From Sycon ciliatum (taxonomy: Eukaryota > Porifera > Calcarea > Leucosolenida > Sycettidae): DNA of 64,000 nt. A program made the translations under genes and the position numbers. Where the stretch lies: contig NC_088655.1 of assembly GCF_964019385.1 (NCBI RefSeq), positions 28,029,464 to 28,093,463 on the forward strand, in the 5' to 3' direction. Every line of letters begins with the position of its first letter. Position 1 is the stretch's first letter. The notes under the pieces were generated by a model. It worked only from the letters and a program-made list of their open reading frames with translations. It made no database searches and was not told where the DNA came from. Of this stretch, positions 53,076-64,000 are shown one piece after another.

Positions 53076-54895
53076 ATGATAATATTTCCTTCCGCATGGA
53101 AAACCGCTAAAGTCATACATGTACATGTACCTGTATACAAGAAAGGTTCCCGCCACGAACCTGAAAACTATCGCCCTATCTCCCTTCTTCCCTGCGTGTC
53201 CAAAGTATGTGAACGCATCTTTTATGACCACTTATACAGACATGTTTCGTCGTTCCTAAGTCCTGCATAATCTGGATTTCGTAAAGGCGACTCCACCTCC
53301 CGTCAACTGACGCGCATCGTGCAACAGGTATGCCAGCATAGGGATAACAGAAACCTTGCTGGTTTTTTCCTTCTTTGACTTGGCCGAGGCATTTGATACC
53401 GCCTGCCATCGAGGATGTTTGGCACAGTTCGAGCATCCATTCAGGGTAAGCAAACCGCCAATCTCCTGGCTGAACTCGCATCTCTCTGAGCGTTATCAGT
53501 ACGTAACTGTGCTTGGCACATCCTCGGCTGCAGAGCCAGTATTGTCAGGAGTTCCTCAAGGATCAATATTATTATTGGTCGCAACCGGTTTATAATTTAC
53601 ATAAACGGCCTACCTGCAGTCTTCCCTGGGACGTCTTTGTTTGCTGACGACACGATCCTTCTCACCTCATCAGCTTCCCTCGCTGGCCTGCAAAACAACT
53701 AGCGTGTTGGCATTCAGGAAGTTCTTTCCTGGAGGCTGTCCCCAAATCTATCAAAAACAAAGATCATGCAAACAAAAATCATGCTCTTCCCTCCCCAGCC
53801 GGAACTCACATCCCTCATCCATCCCAACTTTCCAAATCCAATTGATATAGGGTCTTCTCACAAACATCTTGGCAATGTTATTGCCTCTGCACTCTCTTGG
53901 GTGCCCCACATCGAATATATCTGTCAAAAATCAAGTAAATCCTTAGGAATTCTCCCCCCCCCCCCCCAGCCCTTGGCCTTTCCCAAAGGTGCTTATTTAA
54001 TTCGCACTTTATGCTTTTCGTGTCCCTCGAAATATGCTGAAAAAGTGCTCTTTTTTCAGTGAAAACAGGCAAAACGTGCTCTTTTTTCAGTGAAGCATAG
54101 CCATGATACATGTTCAGATATGAACCCAAGCTGAGAAATGAATACGCACTCTTCCATTTATGGGTCCACGAAAGGCAAAACAGGAAAACACCCACTTTTT
54201 ACAGCATTCTGTACACCGGGTACAAGCTTCACCAACTTGTCGCCCCCCCCCCCCCCGAAAATGCGGCGTGCCAAGGCCCAGATCGAGCACTCGGAAACTG
54301 TGACCGCATGCATGAGCAAACAGATTTTAGCACTTTACAAGCTAAAAAAGCTCAAAAAGGGCGATATTCACCAAAAAACGCAATAAAGGGCGAAAGAAAC
54401 GGGCTTTTCCAAAGAGGGCGAGCACCTTTGGGAAAGGGCTACCCCCCCCCCCACCCCCCCCCCCCCCCCACTGCTCCTACCTCCCAATCTCTTGCAAGCT
54501 TCTTTATATTCAGCCTACCTTCGCCCAATAATCGATTATGCCGACACGTCTTGGGCTGGAGTATCCTCGTCCACTGCTGCAAAGCTTGAAATACACCACA
54601 AGAAAATCCTTAAAATTCTCCTCCGTCAACCCCGCATGCTCTCATCATCCGCTCTTTATAAACTCGCTCACACAACTCCGTTATTACATGGACGCAGTGC
54701 ACACTTGGCTGCTCTTGTCCATTCGATTAAAAGCTCGAGTTGTGCCCACCTCATCTCATGTGTTTTTTGGTCCCCTTCTCTAAGAACTAGGGATTCGCCC
54801 TTTCTCCCCAAGTGTAACTTATCCGCCTTTTTGCGCTCCTTCCTCCCTTTATTGCTCTTTCTGTTTGGCTCACTCTTCCCAGGGTTAGGGATATG
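53076..54895 (+). pseudogene. LINE reverse transcriptase, many lesions, split by hAT D
   Basis: PENYRPISLLPCVSKVCERI, VLSGVPQGSIL and SKTKIMQTKIMLFPPQPELT-type blocks mark the RT, and HIEYICQKSSKSLGIL ends at about 53950. After the inserted element, SLYSAYLRPIIDYADTSWAG and KILKILLRQPRML continue the C-terminus to GSLFPGLGI-stop near 54895. There are stop codons near 53268 and several frameshifts. It is an old copy. Confidence 0.78.
53965..54443. mobile_element. hAT element D relative inside the LINE
   Basis: CCTTTCCCAAAGGTGCTTAT on the left and GAGCACCTTTGGGAAAGGGC on the right are inverted ends of family D. Poly-C tracts flank it (53947-53960 and 54444-54468), which makes the exact ends and duplication unreadable. 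Confidence 0.7.
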
Positions 54896-54989
54896 ATCTC
54901 ACTCCGCCTGTAGAAGGACCGTACCGCCTCGTATTTAATATGACATACATGTAAGTACATGTAATTCGAAACTCGGGTATTGAGCCAAT

Positions 54990-55165
54990 AATAAATGTAG
55001 AAAAGAAAAGGACATATGGAAACGAGTTAATTAAGAGTAACTCTCCACCACTGTAACTACATGTAGATACTATATACTTTCTGACTGTATATAGTATCTA
55101 GTTACAGTGGTGGAGAGTTACACTTAACTCGTTTCCATATGTCCTTTTCTTTTCTACATTTTTAA
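54990..55165. repeat. Inverted repeat, ends of the 52410-53038 element joined
   Basis: AATGTAGAAAAGAAAAGGAC ... GATACTATATAC meets GTATATAGTATC ... inverse, arms of about 80 bases with a short centre TTTCTGACT. It is a foldback derivative of the TIR element. Confidence 0.8.
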
Positions 55166-55464
55166 AAGTACATGTAGTTCATTATTTATTTATTTATTTA
55201 TTTTATTTTTTCACCTTCCCGTGGCCCGTGGCCAGGGAATATATGCCAACATGGCGGGAGGGGGGCAATAGCCATGGCAGTAAGCAAAAAACAATGCAGG
55301 AAAAAAACAATGCAAAAATGACAAATTACGAGAGACAATAACCTACACAGGGCGAGGCAAAGAGAAATAAATCTGAATGAAGAATTAGCAGTTATTAGAA
55401 CATTAGCTTCATGTTGAACTTTGAACTTGATTATCCACATGTCATTTGCATCTCTGTTGCTTTT

Positions 55465-55689
55465 AGCTCTTTCCCAAAGGTGCTCACCCTTTTTGGCCCT
55501 TTTTGGAAAAGCCCGTTTCTTTCGCCCTTTATTGCGTTTTTGGTGAATATCGCCCTTCTTGAGCTTTTTTAGCTGAAAAGTGCTAAAATCTGTTTGCTCA
55601 TGCATGCGATCATGACACAGTTTCCGAGTGCTCGATGGGCCTTGGCACGACGCTTTTTTGCGGGCAACAACAAGTTGGTGAATCTCTTA

Positions 55690-55690
<1 letters not shown>
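55465..55690. mobile_element. Half copy of hAT family D
   Basis: GCTCTTTCCCAAAGGTGCTC then CGTTTCTTTCGCCCTTTATT and GTGAATATCGCCCTT match the left half of the element at 41000 and, inverted, the right half of the copy at 53965. The other end is lost. Between 55166 and 55464 only AT-rich filler is seen. Confidence 0.65.
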
Positions 55691-56628
<938 letters not shown>

Positions 56629-56639
56629 GGACCAGGCTG

Positions 56640-57250
56640 CTACCTTAACGGCATCAAGGCCAAACAACTTCCAGAATAGAGAGGCATGCTGGGGTATGGG
56701 TGTAAGGAGTTGGTGAAAATGGTTCCCAGCCACATTCTCAACGCTGCAAGGGTGATATTGGCCCACTCTCTGGCATAAGCAGCCTCCTCAAGACAAACAT
56801 CAGCAGCTCCTTGATAAAAATACAAAATTTGTTTGTGTACACGCTTCCTGAAGGCATATCGTCAGTTATGTACAACAAGAATAGGAACAACGGTGAACTG
56901 ATTTGTTCAGGAGACAGGTCCTCCCGCAGGCCTGGGGTACCTGTGAACTCAGGCAAGTCGTTCGGTGGCATCATTTCACTCCATCCTATGCCAATTGCAT
57001 GTTCACGTCTACTCTCCGTTCGGCTTGTTCCAGTAGTAGCGTTGTTAGTTGCTGGAGCAGGGGGGGACAGATTCTTGTGGACTCGCCAGCAGTTCATCGT
57101 CGCTCTCTGCTTCAACATCAGGCGCAAACTCTACATCATTACTGCTCCCAGTGGCCTCAGCAGCCTCAGCAGCCCCAACCTCCATCCTCAAACCAAAGCC
57201 TTGAACAACTTTAAAAACAATATCCGCCAACCGAATACCTCCACCTGACA
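56640..57250 (-). pseudogene. piggyBac-like transposase, N-terminal relic
   Basis: On the minus strand FAPDVEAESDDELLASPQES is the acidic leader usual in piggyBac transposases. LPEFTGTPGLREDLSPEQ matches the F.G.PG entry to the catalytic region. In another frame EWANITLAALRMWLGTIFTN then PSMPLY follows, like the W..VT..E...FLG...MG....P....YW helix block. At least one frameshift lies between. The DDD catalytic core would fall below 56640, where a TTAA-type element copy now sits. It is the only visible transposase source in the window for TTAA-bounded elements, though linkage to them is inference. Confidence 0.55.
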
Positions 57251-57745
57251 AAACTATAACTTCGTTTGGCCAACAGCCTGTTATCGCCTAGGCCGGATCA
57301 CGTGGACGCCATTCTGGCCATGGGCAGTTGTTTCCGTGGTAACAGGGAAGAGGCAAACTGCACCATCTTATTGGCCTCGGTGTCTGTGTTAGTAGAGCCA
57401 GCTCTGAACAGCCACATCACCAACCCTCTCGAAGACGCCAACCTAGCCTGGCTCAGCATTGACCATGGTGTAATGTCTGCAGTCACAGTCTCATACATAT
57501 CCTTGACTGTCAGATGAATCCGGCGTTTACACGCTAAGTTCAACTGTCACTCACTGGCAACAAAGTGCCATGACAGCACTCTTTTTTCTTTTCTTTTTGC
57601 CGTCAACAACAATTCTGCGTCCACTTTACCACCACCACACTTGCGCTCTGCGGCCGACCACGTTCATTCCCCACTATATATCCCCCCGATAGGCGTCCGC
57701 CTTTGGGTAATCCTGAAATAAAGATTATTATTATTATTACATCAA
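57251..57745 (+). repeat. LINE 3' region and tail
   Basis: CCCGATAGGCGTCCGCCTTT and GGGTAATCCTGAAATAAA then (TTA)n end a LINE of the family seen at 26968. Upstream of it, to 57251, no clear frame is seen. Confidence 0.55.
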
Positions 57746-57749
57746 CTTC

Positions 57750-58430
57750 AAGTGCGGAGTGCTGCTGCTTACTTTCTTCTTAGTCAACAACAAACCATAA
57801 TTATATTTTGGGCCATGACAGTACTAGATGATCTTGCACCATTCGTCAGCCTGAAGCGCACAGCTTACTCCAAACCCCCGTCCCCAGCCCTGGATCACCC
57901 GAGAGCTGAAACAGGTTATATCCTCGACGAAGCTCTGCCCGTTGCGCTTCAATAAAGCACCCCATGGATGACCACCTCAGACAACAGTATCGGGCAATAC
58001 GTCCTCAAGGAACCCTACTAAATCCAGCGTAAACTGAAATGTGTGCACTACAAAGATTGGTTCAGGGCCGCAACAGGCAATCCTACTTGAAGTAGACTTC
58101 AATGGGTAGAGCTGAATCAACTAGCGGTTAAATTAACTGGAAGGAGAAAATCCCACCCCATGCCGAAGGCCTCGCTCTCATCTTTGTAAGATACCCTCAG
58201 CAATATCGTTCATGATGAACACCGCGCTGTTCTTACGACCCCAGATACTCGGGCGGAGGAATGTTTGGGCAACTGCCTTCTCGAGTTTCAACCAGTGAGT
58301 TACTTCAAAGTACAACAGAAGCAGTAACGAAGTTAGTTTCTCGAACGGGTGAATGCCAAGAAAGCATGTGGATCAGACGGCATGCCACTTGCCAGCTACA
58401 ACACTACAGCCAGGACGGGCGGAGTGTCAC
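57750..58430 (+). pseudogene. LINE fragment, linker and start of RT
   Basis: VLDDLAPFVSLKRTAYSKPP, then in broken frames KDWFRAATGNPT-like and FLERVNAKKACGSDGMPLAS match the segment between endonuclease and RT in CR1/jockey-like LINEs. There are many stops. Confidence 0.6.
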
Positions 58431-59037
58431 CTCGTGACCATGGTGACGTGAGCACCAGATCGGCACCCAACACCACATGCGCGGTCAGTGCAGTAGCCAA
58501 GGTGACACATCTGCAGCTTCAGTGGATGCGCACGTGCACATTGTGAGAAAGGTCGAGAGTGTCGTCAGTGCAGTGGGCCATGAGTCCCATGACGCCATGG
58601 GGACCACGGCCTCCAAGGAGTCGCGCGAGACCAGGCCGACCCAGGCCGAGGGAGTTGTGCCTTGCGGCAGCTCAGCTGTCACGACTCCCCAGCGCGCGCA
58701 TGCTATCATGCTCGCTAAATTTAGTAGCCTTTATTATGTTCGTAGATCTACATCATATTCATTGCCTTTTTGACATTTTTACAACAGGTAGACCGACCGA
58801 CAAAACACGTCTTCACTCAGTCAGTCAGTCACTCAGTCAGTCACTCAGTCAGTCAGTCAGTCAGTCCGAGGATCATGCGTGCACGGCGCGGATCCAGTCG
58901 GACGACACAACGTCTGGCAAAGATCAGTGATTTATCTGATTTCTGCAATGACATGTAGATGTACATGCCAATGACTATGCATGAGTATGAATATAGCCAC
59001 GATCGATAGTCCTTGAAGCCAGAATGAAGGTGTGACG
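58431..59037. other. 5' flank of the NACHT-LRR gene with (AGTC)n
   Basis: A CAGT/CACT tetranucleotide repeat lies at 58816-58866. No upstream exon could be recognised. ATGTAGATGTACATG runs near 58950. Confidence 0.6.
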
Positions 59038-61761
59038 ATGGCGGAGGACCTCACGTTGCCAGCGTCTATCTTGAAGGCGCAGAAGCTGTTGCGTGATGCA
59101 GCCGAGGATTGTGGCGTGCAGATCAGCGGAGGCTTAGGAACGGATAGTGAAATTGCTTTGAGCGAGCTCTTTGTCAATCTTACTCTGCTGACGAAGAGTG
59201 AAGTAGGAACACTTTTCAAGAGCGAGTCATTCTTTTCCTCCGAATCTGAGAGAGCACGCCAGCTTGCTGCTATCAGAGTAGCGCAGGATGGAACGCCTTC
59301 GAAGACACGCGGTGTTGAGCTCAGTGAGATCTTCCCTGACTCAAGTAGCGATAGCGCAAAGGACCAAGCAGGTGCCAGCGAAGTAGTTGATGCCGAATGT
59401 GGACTGCTTGCTCGCGCAGCTAGCGATGTGTCCAGCGCTGGAGCGAAAAAGAAGAACGTGCTGGCATTTGGCAGCGCTGGCAGTGGCAAATCAACGATCT
59501 TCCTTCTCATGTTGGAATACCTGTGGGCTACACGTTCGTTGTGGAAGGAGAAGATTGATCTTGTCTTGGCTGTAGAATTACGACATGCCAAGGTGCGAGC
59601 GGCAACTAGCCTGTCTGAGTTACTGGAGCGGCGGTTCGCTAATTTGAACATGAAAAAAGACGAGCTGTTGGAGATGGAAAGTTACTTTTGCCGCCATCCG
59701 TCACGTCTTTGTGTTGTTCTAGACGGCATGGATGAATGCAGCCTGCAGGAATGTAGTGAGTATATGCAAGCCATGCTGTTGAGAAGGAACAATGTTGAGA
59801 TGCATGTGGTGGTCACATCTCGACCCTGCGCTGATGCATACAGGCTAAGCCAATGCGGAAAGTACCACCAACAGCTGGAGGTTGTCGGATTCTCACAAGA
59901 GAACGTGAAGACGTACGTGAGAAAAGTGGTGGGTGGAAAACAAGCGGAGGAGATGCTGGAGAAGCTGCACGCACAGCCGGACATGCTAGCACTGATGGGA
60001 ACTCCGTTATTTGCTGCTCTGGCATGTGAGCTGTACTGCTGTGGCCGTGGCTTGGCGAAATCGAGCACGGCATTGTACGAGTCACTACTTCTACGTGTCC
60101 TGGAGCGGAATGCAGGAAAATTGTACAAGTCGTTTGCCGAGGCGGATGCACAGGAGCTGGAGCTGCTGAACGAGGTCTCCCGCTTTGCACTTGCAATGCT
60201 GTCGGTGCAAAAGGCCGTGTTCAGCGAATCGGAAATGAAAAGCGCAGGTCTAAGTGATGCCGCTCTTCAGCTTGGACTTCTGATCGCTTACAAAGACGGC
60301 AGCTCGACGGAAAACCGACAGTACCGCTTCGCTCACCTGTCCCTACAGGAGTTCATGTCGGCATGGTATCTGTCACGTGAAGTGCTGAAGGACGAGCATG
60401 ACGCGGCGTGGCTGGTGAAGAGAGTCGGCCATTACAGTGGTCACATGACAATGTTCTGGCGCTTCGTCATCACACTGCTACCGCGCAAGGCCTCGTTCGT
60501 CACCATGGAGCATCTCTGGCACCTTATCTGTGGGCAGCGTATAGCGTCGACATCGGACGCTGCTGACTCTCGTCTTGTGGCGGACATTGTCAGCTACTCC
60601 CATCCCAAGTCTGCAAGGCCAGGCCTTGAAAGGATGCAGACCATGCTTTGTGCCAGCCTGACGTATGAGAAAATGAAGGAACTCGCCGACAAGCTGCTGG
60701 AGGAGACGTGCGGTGAGGGCAACGGCTGCCAGCGTGTCGAGAGCGCCTTGCCGCGGGGCAGAGAATTAACAGACGAACTATTCCTGTCAACTCTCATCGA
60801 TGTGTGGAAGAAGGAGGCAGTGGATGCCGACACGGAAGTATTCCTCGCTGCTGTGCGCAACGTCAATCCCGTCGTGGCATCACAATGCGAGCGTATGATG
60901 CTTCCACGCCCCAATGTGTCGATTCCATCGTCAACCGAGGACGGTATTGCTACGGATATGCCTGAAGTCCGCCCAGCGGAGTCCGAGAAGGAAGAGCGCT
61001 ATCTGGTTCATCTTCTGGTGGCTCATCATGAACACTGCCAGTATCAAGGTGCGTCCGATCAAGGTGCGTTCTGTGATGGTCATTGTTCATTCTTTTCACA
61101 AGTGTTTTCTAAAGGCATTCGCTTTTGGTCTACACAGCTATCTCTTTTTGATTGTGTTTCTATTGGGCACTTTCTCAAGACGCATGTTTGCTTTGATAGC
61201 AGTGCATTTCACATCGCTAATTCTGGCTGTGGCAGCGCTGGTCTGCAAAGCATTGCTGCTGGTCTGTCGCACTGCACGAGTGTGCGCATGCTTACTCTTG
61301 CCAAGAATGGATGTGTTGATGGCTGTGTTCTGTCGTCCATCATTCTGTCTTTGTCCGGCAGTCTAGAGATTGTCAATTTGGGTTATAATGTATTAAGTGC
61401 TGATGGTTTGGTATCAGTCTGTCGAGCACTGTCTTCTTGTTCTAAGCTGAGGGAAGCCGATGTATGCTACCCCGCCTTTCTTCGTAGTCAAGATGTTCCT
61501 CTCTCATGTGTTAGCGAAGTTTTCGAGTCATGCCCTAACCTACATAGGCTGGATCTAGAGGGTTGTAGCTTCCAGTGTGATGATGATTGTGTGGAAAGGT
61601 TTGTGGGAGCCGTTCAGTCCCATGCTGTGCTGGAAATTCTAGGCGTCACACGCCATTATCAGAATGCCCGATTCCTGTCCAGGCTTGATCAGCTAGTCTG
61701 GGACCCCACCTGTACCCTTACTACAATCTTGAATACACGCATAGTAGCTGTAGCTGACTAG
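59038..61761 (+). CDS. NACHT-LRR (NLR-like) protein, single exon, 907 residues
   Basis: The ATG at 59038 is in good context (GTGACGATGGCGG). Residues 1-130 have no recognisable death-fold domain. The NACHT NTPase shows P-loop GSAGSGKST (145-153), Walker B CVVLDGMDEC (acidic D229-D232-E233), sensor-type VVVTSRP, and the winged-helix hallmark RFAHLSLQEFMSAW (from 430). After a helical stretch and a Ser/Glu-rich linker (about 625-660), leucine-rich repeats follow from about 725: GLQSIAAGLSHCTSVRMLTL, SLEIVNLGYN, NLHRLDLEGC. Such proteins sense microbial or stress cues and oligomerise on nucleotide binding, and large families occur in sponges, cnidarians and echinoderms. The LRR part is short (four to five repeats), so 3' exons may exist beyond 61761, though the frame ends with a normal stop. 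It is intact, with no stops or shifts. Confidence 0.9.
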   Translation: MAEDLTLPASILKAQKLLRDAAEDCGVQISGGLGTDSEIALSELFVNLTLLTKSEVGTLFKSESFFSSESERARQLAAIRVAQDGTPSKTRGVELSEIFPDSSSDSAKDQAGASEVVDAECGLLARAASDVSSAGAKKKNVLAFGSAGSGKSTIFLLMLEYLWATRSLWKEKIDLVLAVELRHAKVRAATSLSELLERRFANLNMKKDELLEMESYFCRHPSRLCVVLDGMDECSLQECSEYMQAMLLRRNNVEMHVVVTSRPCADAYRLSQCGKYHQQLEVVGFSQENVKTYVRKVVGGKQAEEMLEKLHAQPDMLALMGTPLFAALACELYCCGRGLAKSSTALYESLLLRVLERNAGKLYKSFAEADAQELELLNEVSRFALAMLSVQKAVFSESEMKSAGLSDAALQLGLLIAYKDGSSTENRQYRFAHLSLQEFMSAWYLSREVLKDEHDAAWLVKRVGHYSGHMTMFWRFVITLLPRKASFVTMEHLWHLICGQRIASTSDAADSRLVADIVSYSHPKSARPGLERMQTMLCASLTYEKMKELADKLLEETCGEGNGCQRVESALPRGRELTDELFLSTLIDVWKKEAVDADTEVFLAAVRNVNPVVASQCERMMLPRPNVSIPSSTEDGIATDMPEVRPAESEKEERYLVHLLVAHHEHCQYQGASDQGAFCDGHCSFFSQVFSKGIRFWSTQLSLFDCVSIGHFLKTHVCFDSSAFHIANSGCGSAGLQSIAAGLSHCTSVRMLTLAKNGCVDGCVLSSIILSLSGSLEIVNLGYNVLSADGLVSVCRALSSCSKLREADVCYPAFLRSQDVPLSCVSEVFESCPNLHRLDLEGCSFQCDDDCVERFVGAVQSHAVLEILGVTRHYQNARFLSRLDQLVWDPTCTLTTILNTRIVAVAD

Positions 61762-62150
61762 GCTTCTTATTCGTCCCTCGAACCCAGACCAGGAGCAGCA
61801 GCAAAGCCTACACGGTGTTTTTCTTTTTTTTGCCGATCTAATGTACATAGAGAGGATATATCGGGCTGCCGACGAACTTGAATTTCTATTTTTTCTATTG
61901 AGTATTGCTTGAAATAATTTCTAAGTTTGTACTACTCTCTAGCACAGCCACATAATCATTAGAGTGAACTTTTTCTTGGTTGGTCTCTTTCCACATATTT
62001 TTTGCTACAAAATCCTCATATCTCCAGACACTGGGGTGAATAATGGAGTGTGGTGGTGGGGCCCATTAAGCTCCGCCGACCAGAGGTCTCGGCTTCATAG
62101 CTCCATGGACATATAAATGAATTAAATGGCTATTGCGTTCCGTTAGGCGT
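61762..62150. other. 3' flank of the NLR gene
   Basis: Mostly T-rich sequence. GCCGACCAGAGGTCTCGGCT at about 62079 resembles GCCGACCTTGGGTCTCGGCT at 55814, a short dispersed repeat. No clear poly(A) signal. Confidence 0.45.
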
Positions 62151-62454
62151 GTGTGTATATACATGTACAAGTATGTGTGTGTGTGTATGTTTGTGTTTGC
62201 TTGAGTGTTTTCGCTGTTCATTTAATATTTTGGTTGATTATTCTTGGTTGCAATGTTACCTTCAATATTAGCAATGTTGTAAGATATCAAAGTATTCTCA
62301 ACCCCAGACTTGCCCTCGTGACCATCAAAATAATGCTGATGCTGTCCTCGCCATTGTGTGCCACTGGGTTGCTTGTGTGTGCATGTGTACTTGTATGTGT
62401 GTGTGTGTGGGGGGGGGGGGGGGTGAGTGGGGGATTCACTGGCCAGAAAAAGTC

Positions 62455-62605
62455 ACTTAAAATAGCTGTATGGTGTAGACCAGGCTGAATAGTGACGGTC
62501 AATTCTTCAGCCTTGCAAGCTGTTGAATGGTGCAATCTCAGCACAATTTGCTTTGGCTTCTGCCGTAGCATTGCTATCATCGCCTCCGGCGATGGGCGTC
62601 AAAGG
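62455..62605 (-). repeat. CA-associated dispersed repeat, copy 4
   Basis: Inverted copy: GGTGTAGACCAGGCTGAATA ... CCTTGCAAGCTGTTGAATGG ... GCGATGGGCGTCAAAGGTCA. GT/poly-G tracts precede it (62396-62423). Confidence 0.78.
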
Positions 62606-62614
62606 TCAGGTGTG

Positions 62615-62830
62615 TGTGTGTGTGTGCCAACAGCCAGTGCACGGTGGAGTATGTAGTGTTGTACGTATTTTTAAAAAAGAAGTGAAAATAGGGGTTCGTT
62701 GGCCAGAAAAGCCACTTCAACCACTGGGTGGTGTAGACCAGGCTAAAATCAATGGCGGGCAATTCATCAGCCTTGCAAGCTGTTGAATGGTGTAATCCCT
62801 GCACAAGTTGCCATGCCTAAATAACATGGC
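62615..62830 (-). repeat. CA-associated dispersed repeat, copy 5
   Basis: Inverted copy starting CAACAGCCAGTGCA after a short GT run, with GGTGTAGACCAGGCTAAAAT and CCTTGCAAGCTGTTGAATGG. Copy 4 and copy 5 are adjacent in the same orientation. From 62831 to 63020 only a poly-G run (62973-62986) stands out. Confidence 0.75.
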
Positions 62831-63023
62831 TTGTTCGCTAACATCTCTTCAGCGATTGGCAGGAATATGAGCATGAGTGTGTGTCAATGGTCATCAATAC
62901 TTCTAGTGAAGATTATATTTAGATCCCCTCTGATTTAGCCACCTACACCAGCAGCATATATTGCCTTCACTGGGGGGGGGGGGGGTAAATGCACTTGGAT
63001 CGCAGGGCGGATACCCTGATACG

Positions 63024-63861
63024 AGGGAGGTTCCGGAGTACGATTTTTCGTGCCAAAATCCGTAGAGGCGCTACTACGGATTTTTATACGTCGTTTTCGA
63101 GCAGTGAAATGTTCCGGAGTACGGAACTTACCGGTATGTGTTTGCCGTCATTGCCTAGGTTACGATCCCAAACACGTCACATTCCCGCGCTATGCCTTTT
63201 TATTTTGAAAATTTGTACCGAAATCAAAACTTCCCGCGGAAAGTCCATGTTTCTCGTACCAAATTTGTACGCGAAAAATCTTTCTGCACCCGATGACGCA
63301 AAATCTCCATACGAAACATAGGGCATGTTCGATTGGTAAGGATCGGGATCGGGATCCAGATCTCAGATCCTTCGGATCCTTCAGATTCAACTGAACACTT
63401 TATTTTGGACCTTGAGTGTTGCCATGTTGACAATGGCGCTCACAAGTCACCCAAAAGGGTGAACGTCGTACTCATCGCGTGCGTCGTACCAAAAGTCAAC
63501 AAGCTCTATCTCTATCCACGTGTGCGTACCACAATGTGTACAAAAATGATTTTTACCCGCCATATACGCACAAAGGTCACATTTGGATCCGTTGGATCCG
63601 GTCAACCCTGCTCCCCGAGGTGGGTTGACCGGATCCAAATCCGAAGGATCCGGATCCGGATTCGACCAATCGAAAGGGTGCGAATCCAGTGGATCCGGTG
63701 GATCGGGATCCCGATCCTACCAATCGAACATGCCCATAGTTCGTGTGAAAGCCAGTCCACACGGATTCTCCGTGCCGAAAAATCGTATGGAGCTCGCCTG
63801 GAAAAAATCCGTAGCGCCCACACGGATTTTGGCACGGAAAATCGTACCCCGGAACCTCTCT
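63024..63861. mobile_element. MITE with about 38-bp TIRs, host of a nested MITE
   Basis: AGGTTCCGGAGTACGATTTT at the left matches inverted AAAATCGTACCCCGGAACCT at the right. AATCCGTA/TACGGATT motifs recur inside. It is interrupted at 63321-63735 by another TIR element. Confidence 0.8.
63321..63735. mobile_element. Nested MITE with GGATCC-rich interior
   Basis: GGGCATGTTCGATTGGTAAG and inverse ends, with an ATA trinucleotide on each side that may be the target duplication. The interior has at least eight GGATCC or GGATCT motifs and a second inverted repeat TTGGATCCGGTCAACCC / inverse at 63591-63637. Confidence 0.85.
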
Positions 63862-63909
63862 ACTGTCAATCCGTTTTGTCCTCGCCCACTGGCTGAGGTA
63901 TTGGGAGCC

Positions 63910-64000
63910 CGTAAGTGGGATCATATCCAAGTTCACCCATCATAGTTTGGGGATTTCAGGTTGTGTACAATGTACTAGTAGGCCGTTGGGCGGTTCAATA
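63910..64000. repeat. Dispersed repeat, second copy (cut by right edge)
   Basis: Reverse complement of the repeat at 4862-4965, ending at the window edge. Confidence 0.65.

Noticed and set aside
53660..53690. Reverse-strand hammerhead (CTGATGAGG complement)
   Set aside because: No GAAA segment or paired stem I could be found. The sequence is LINE coding region.

Overview
The window is eukaryotic, almost certainly animal. Genes are split by GT-AG introns, coding density is low, and roughly two thirds of the sequence is recognisable transposon, retrotransposon or simple repeat. The mix of a cytosolic sigma-class GST pair, a neuronal-calcium-sensor EF-hand protein, a beta-1,4-galactosyltransferase, an immunoglobulin-domain exon and a NACHT-LRR protein fits an early-branching marine invertebrate such as a sponge. 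The phylum is an inference and is not proven here. One 200-base assembly gap lies at 26301-26500.

Cellular genes found: the last exon of a beta-1,4-galactosyltransferase (3-383, +, cut by the left edge); two head-to-head two-exon sigma-class glutathione S-transferases (minus, exons 10542-10766 and 6480-6884; plus, exons 13400-13708 and 15177-15629) that share the same phase-0 intron position; a first exon with signal peptide and one Ig domain (29444-29825, minus, rest not found); an intronless hippocalcin/NCS-like calcium sensor (45739-46329, minus); and a single-exon 907-residue NACHT-LRR protein (59038-61761, +). They share no obvious pathway and are islands between repeats.

The rest is a layered mobile-element landscape. 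There are at least seven non-LTR retrotransposon copies. One is nearly full length with AP-endonuclease and RT (21637-26254). Two carry a restriction-like-endonuclease C-terminus (about 30600-34410 and 50208-51799). Others are CR1/jockey-like fragments. Four copies of a tRNA-derived SINE occur, two forming a large inverted pair at 49299-49928. Non-autonomous DNA elements include hAT-type elements with 8-bp target duplications and subterminal repeats, TTAA-bounded elements, TA-flanked MITEs, and nested MITE-in-MITE cases. A relic of a piggyBac-like transposase lies at 56640-57250.

Most notable: (1) two complete type I hammerhead ribozyme motifs 88 bases apart (52341-52388 and 52476-52524) within small repeat elements; (2) a chain of five TTAA-bounded elements sharing their TTAA junctions (34465-39227), whose last three members are 1050-bp tandem copies differing at one base seen; (3) a 162-bp perfect palindrome nested in a hAT element (27879-28040) that contains a degenerate hammerhead-like core, also present in a second copy near 1354-1395; (4) a 15-copy perfect 24-bp minisatellite. 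Coordinates of repeat edges were read by eye and may be off by several bases.
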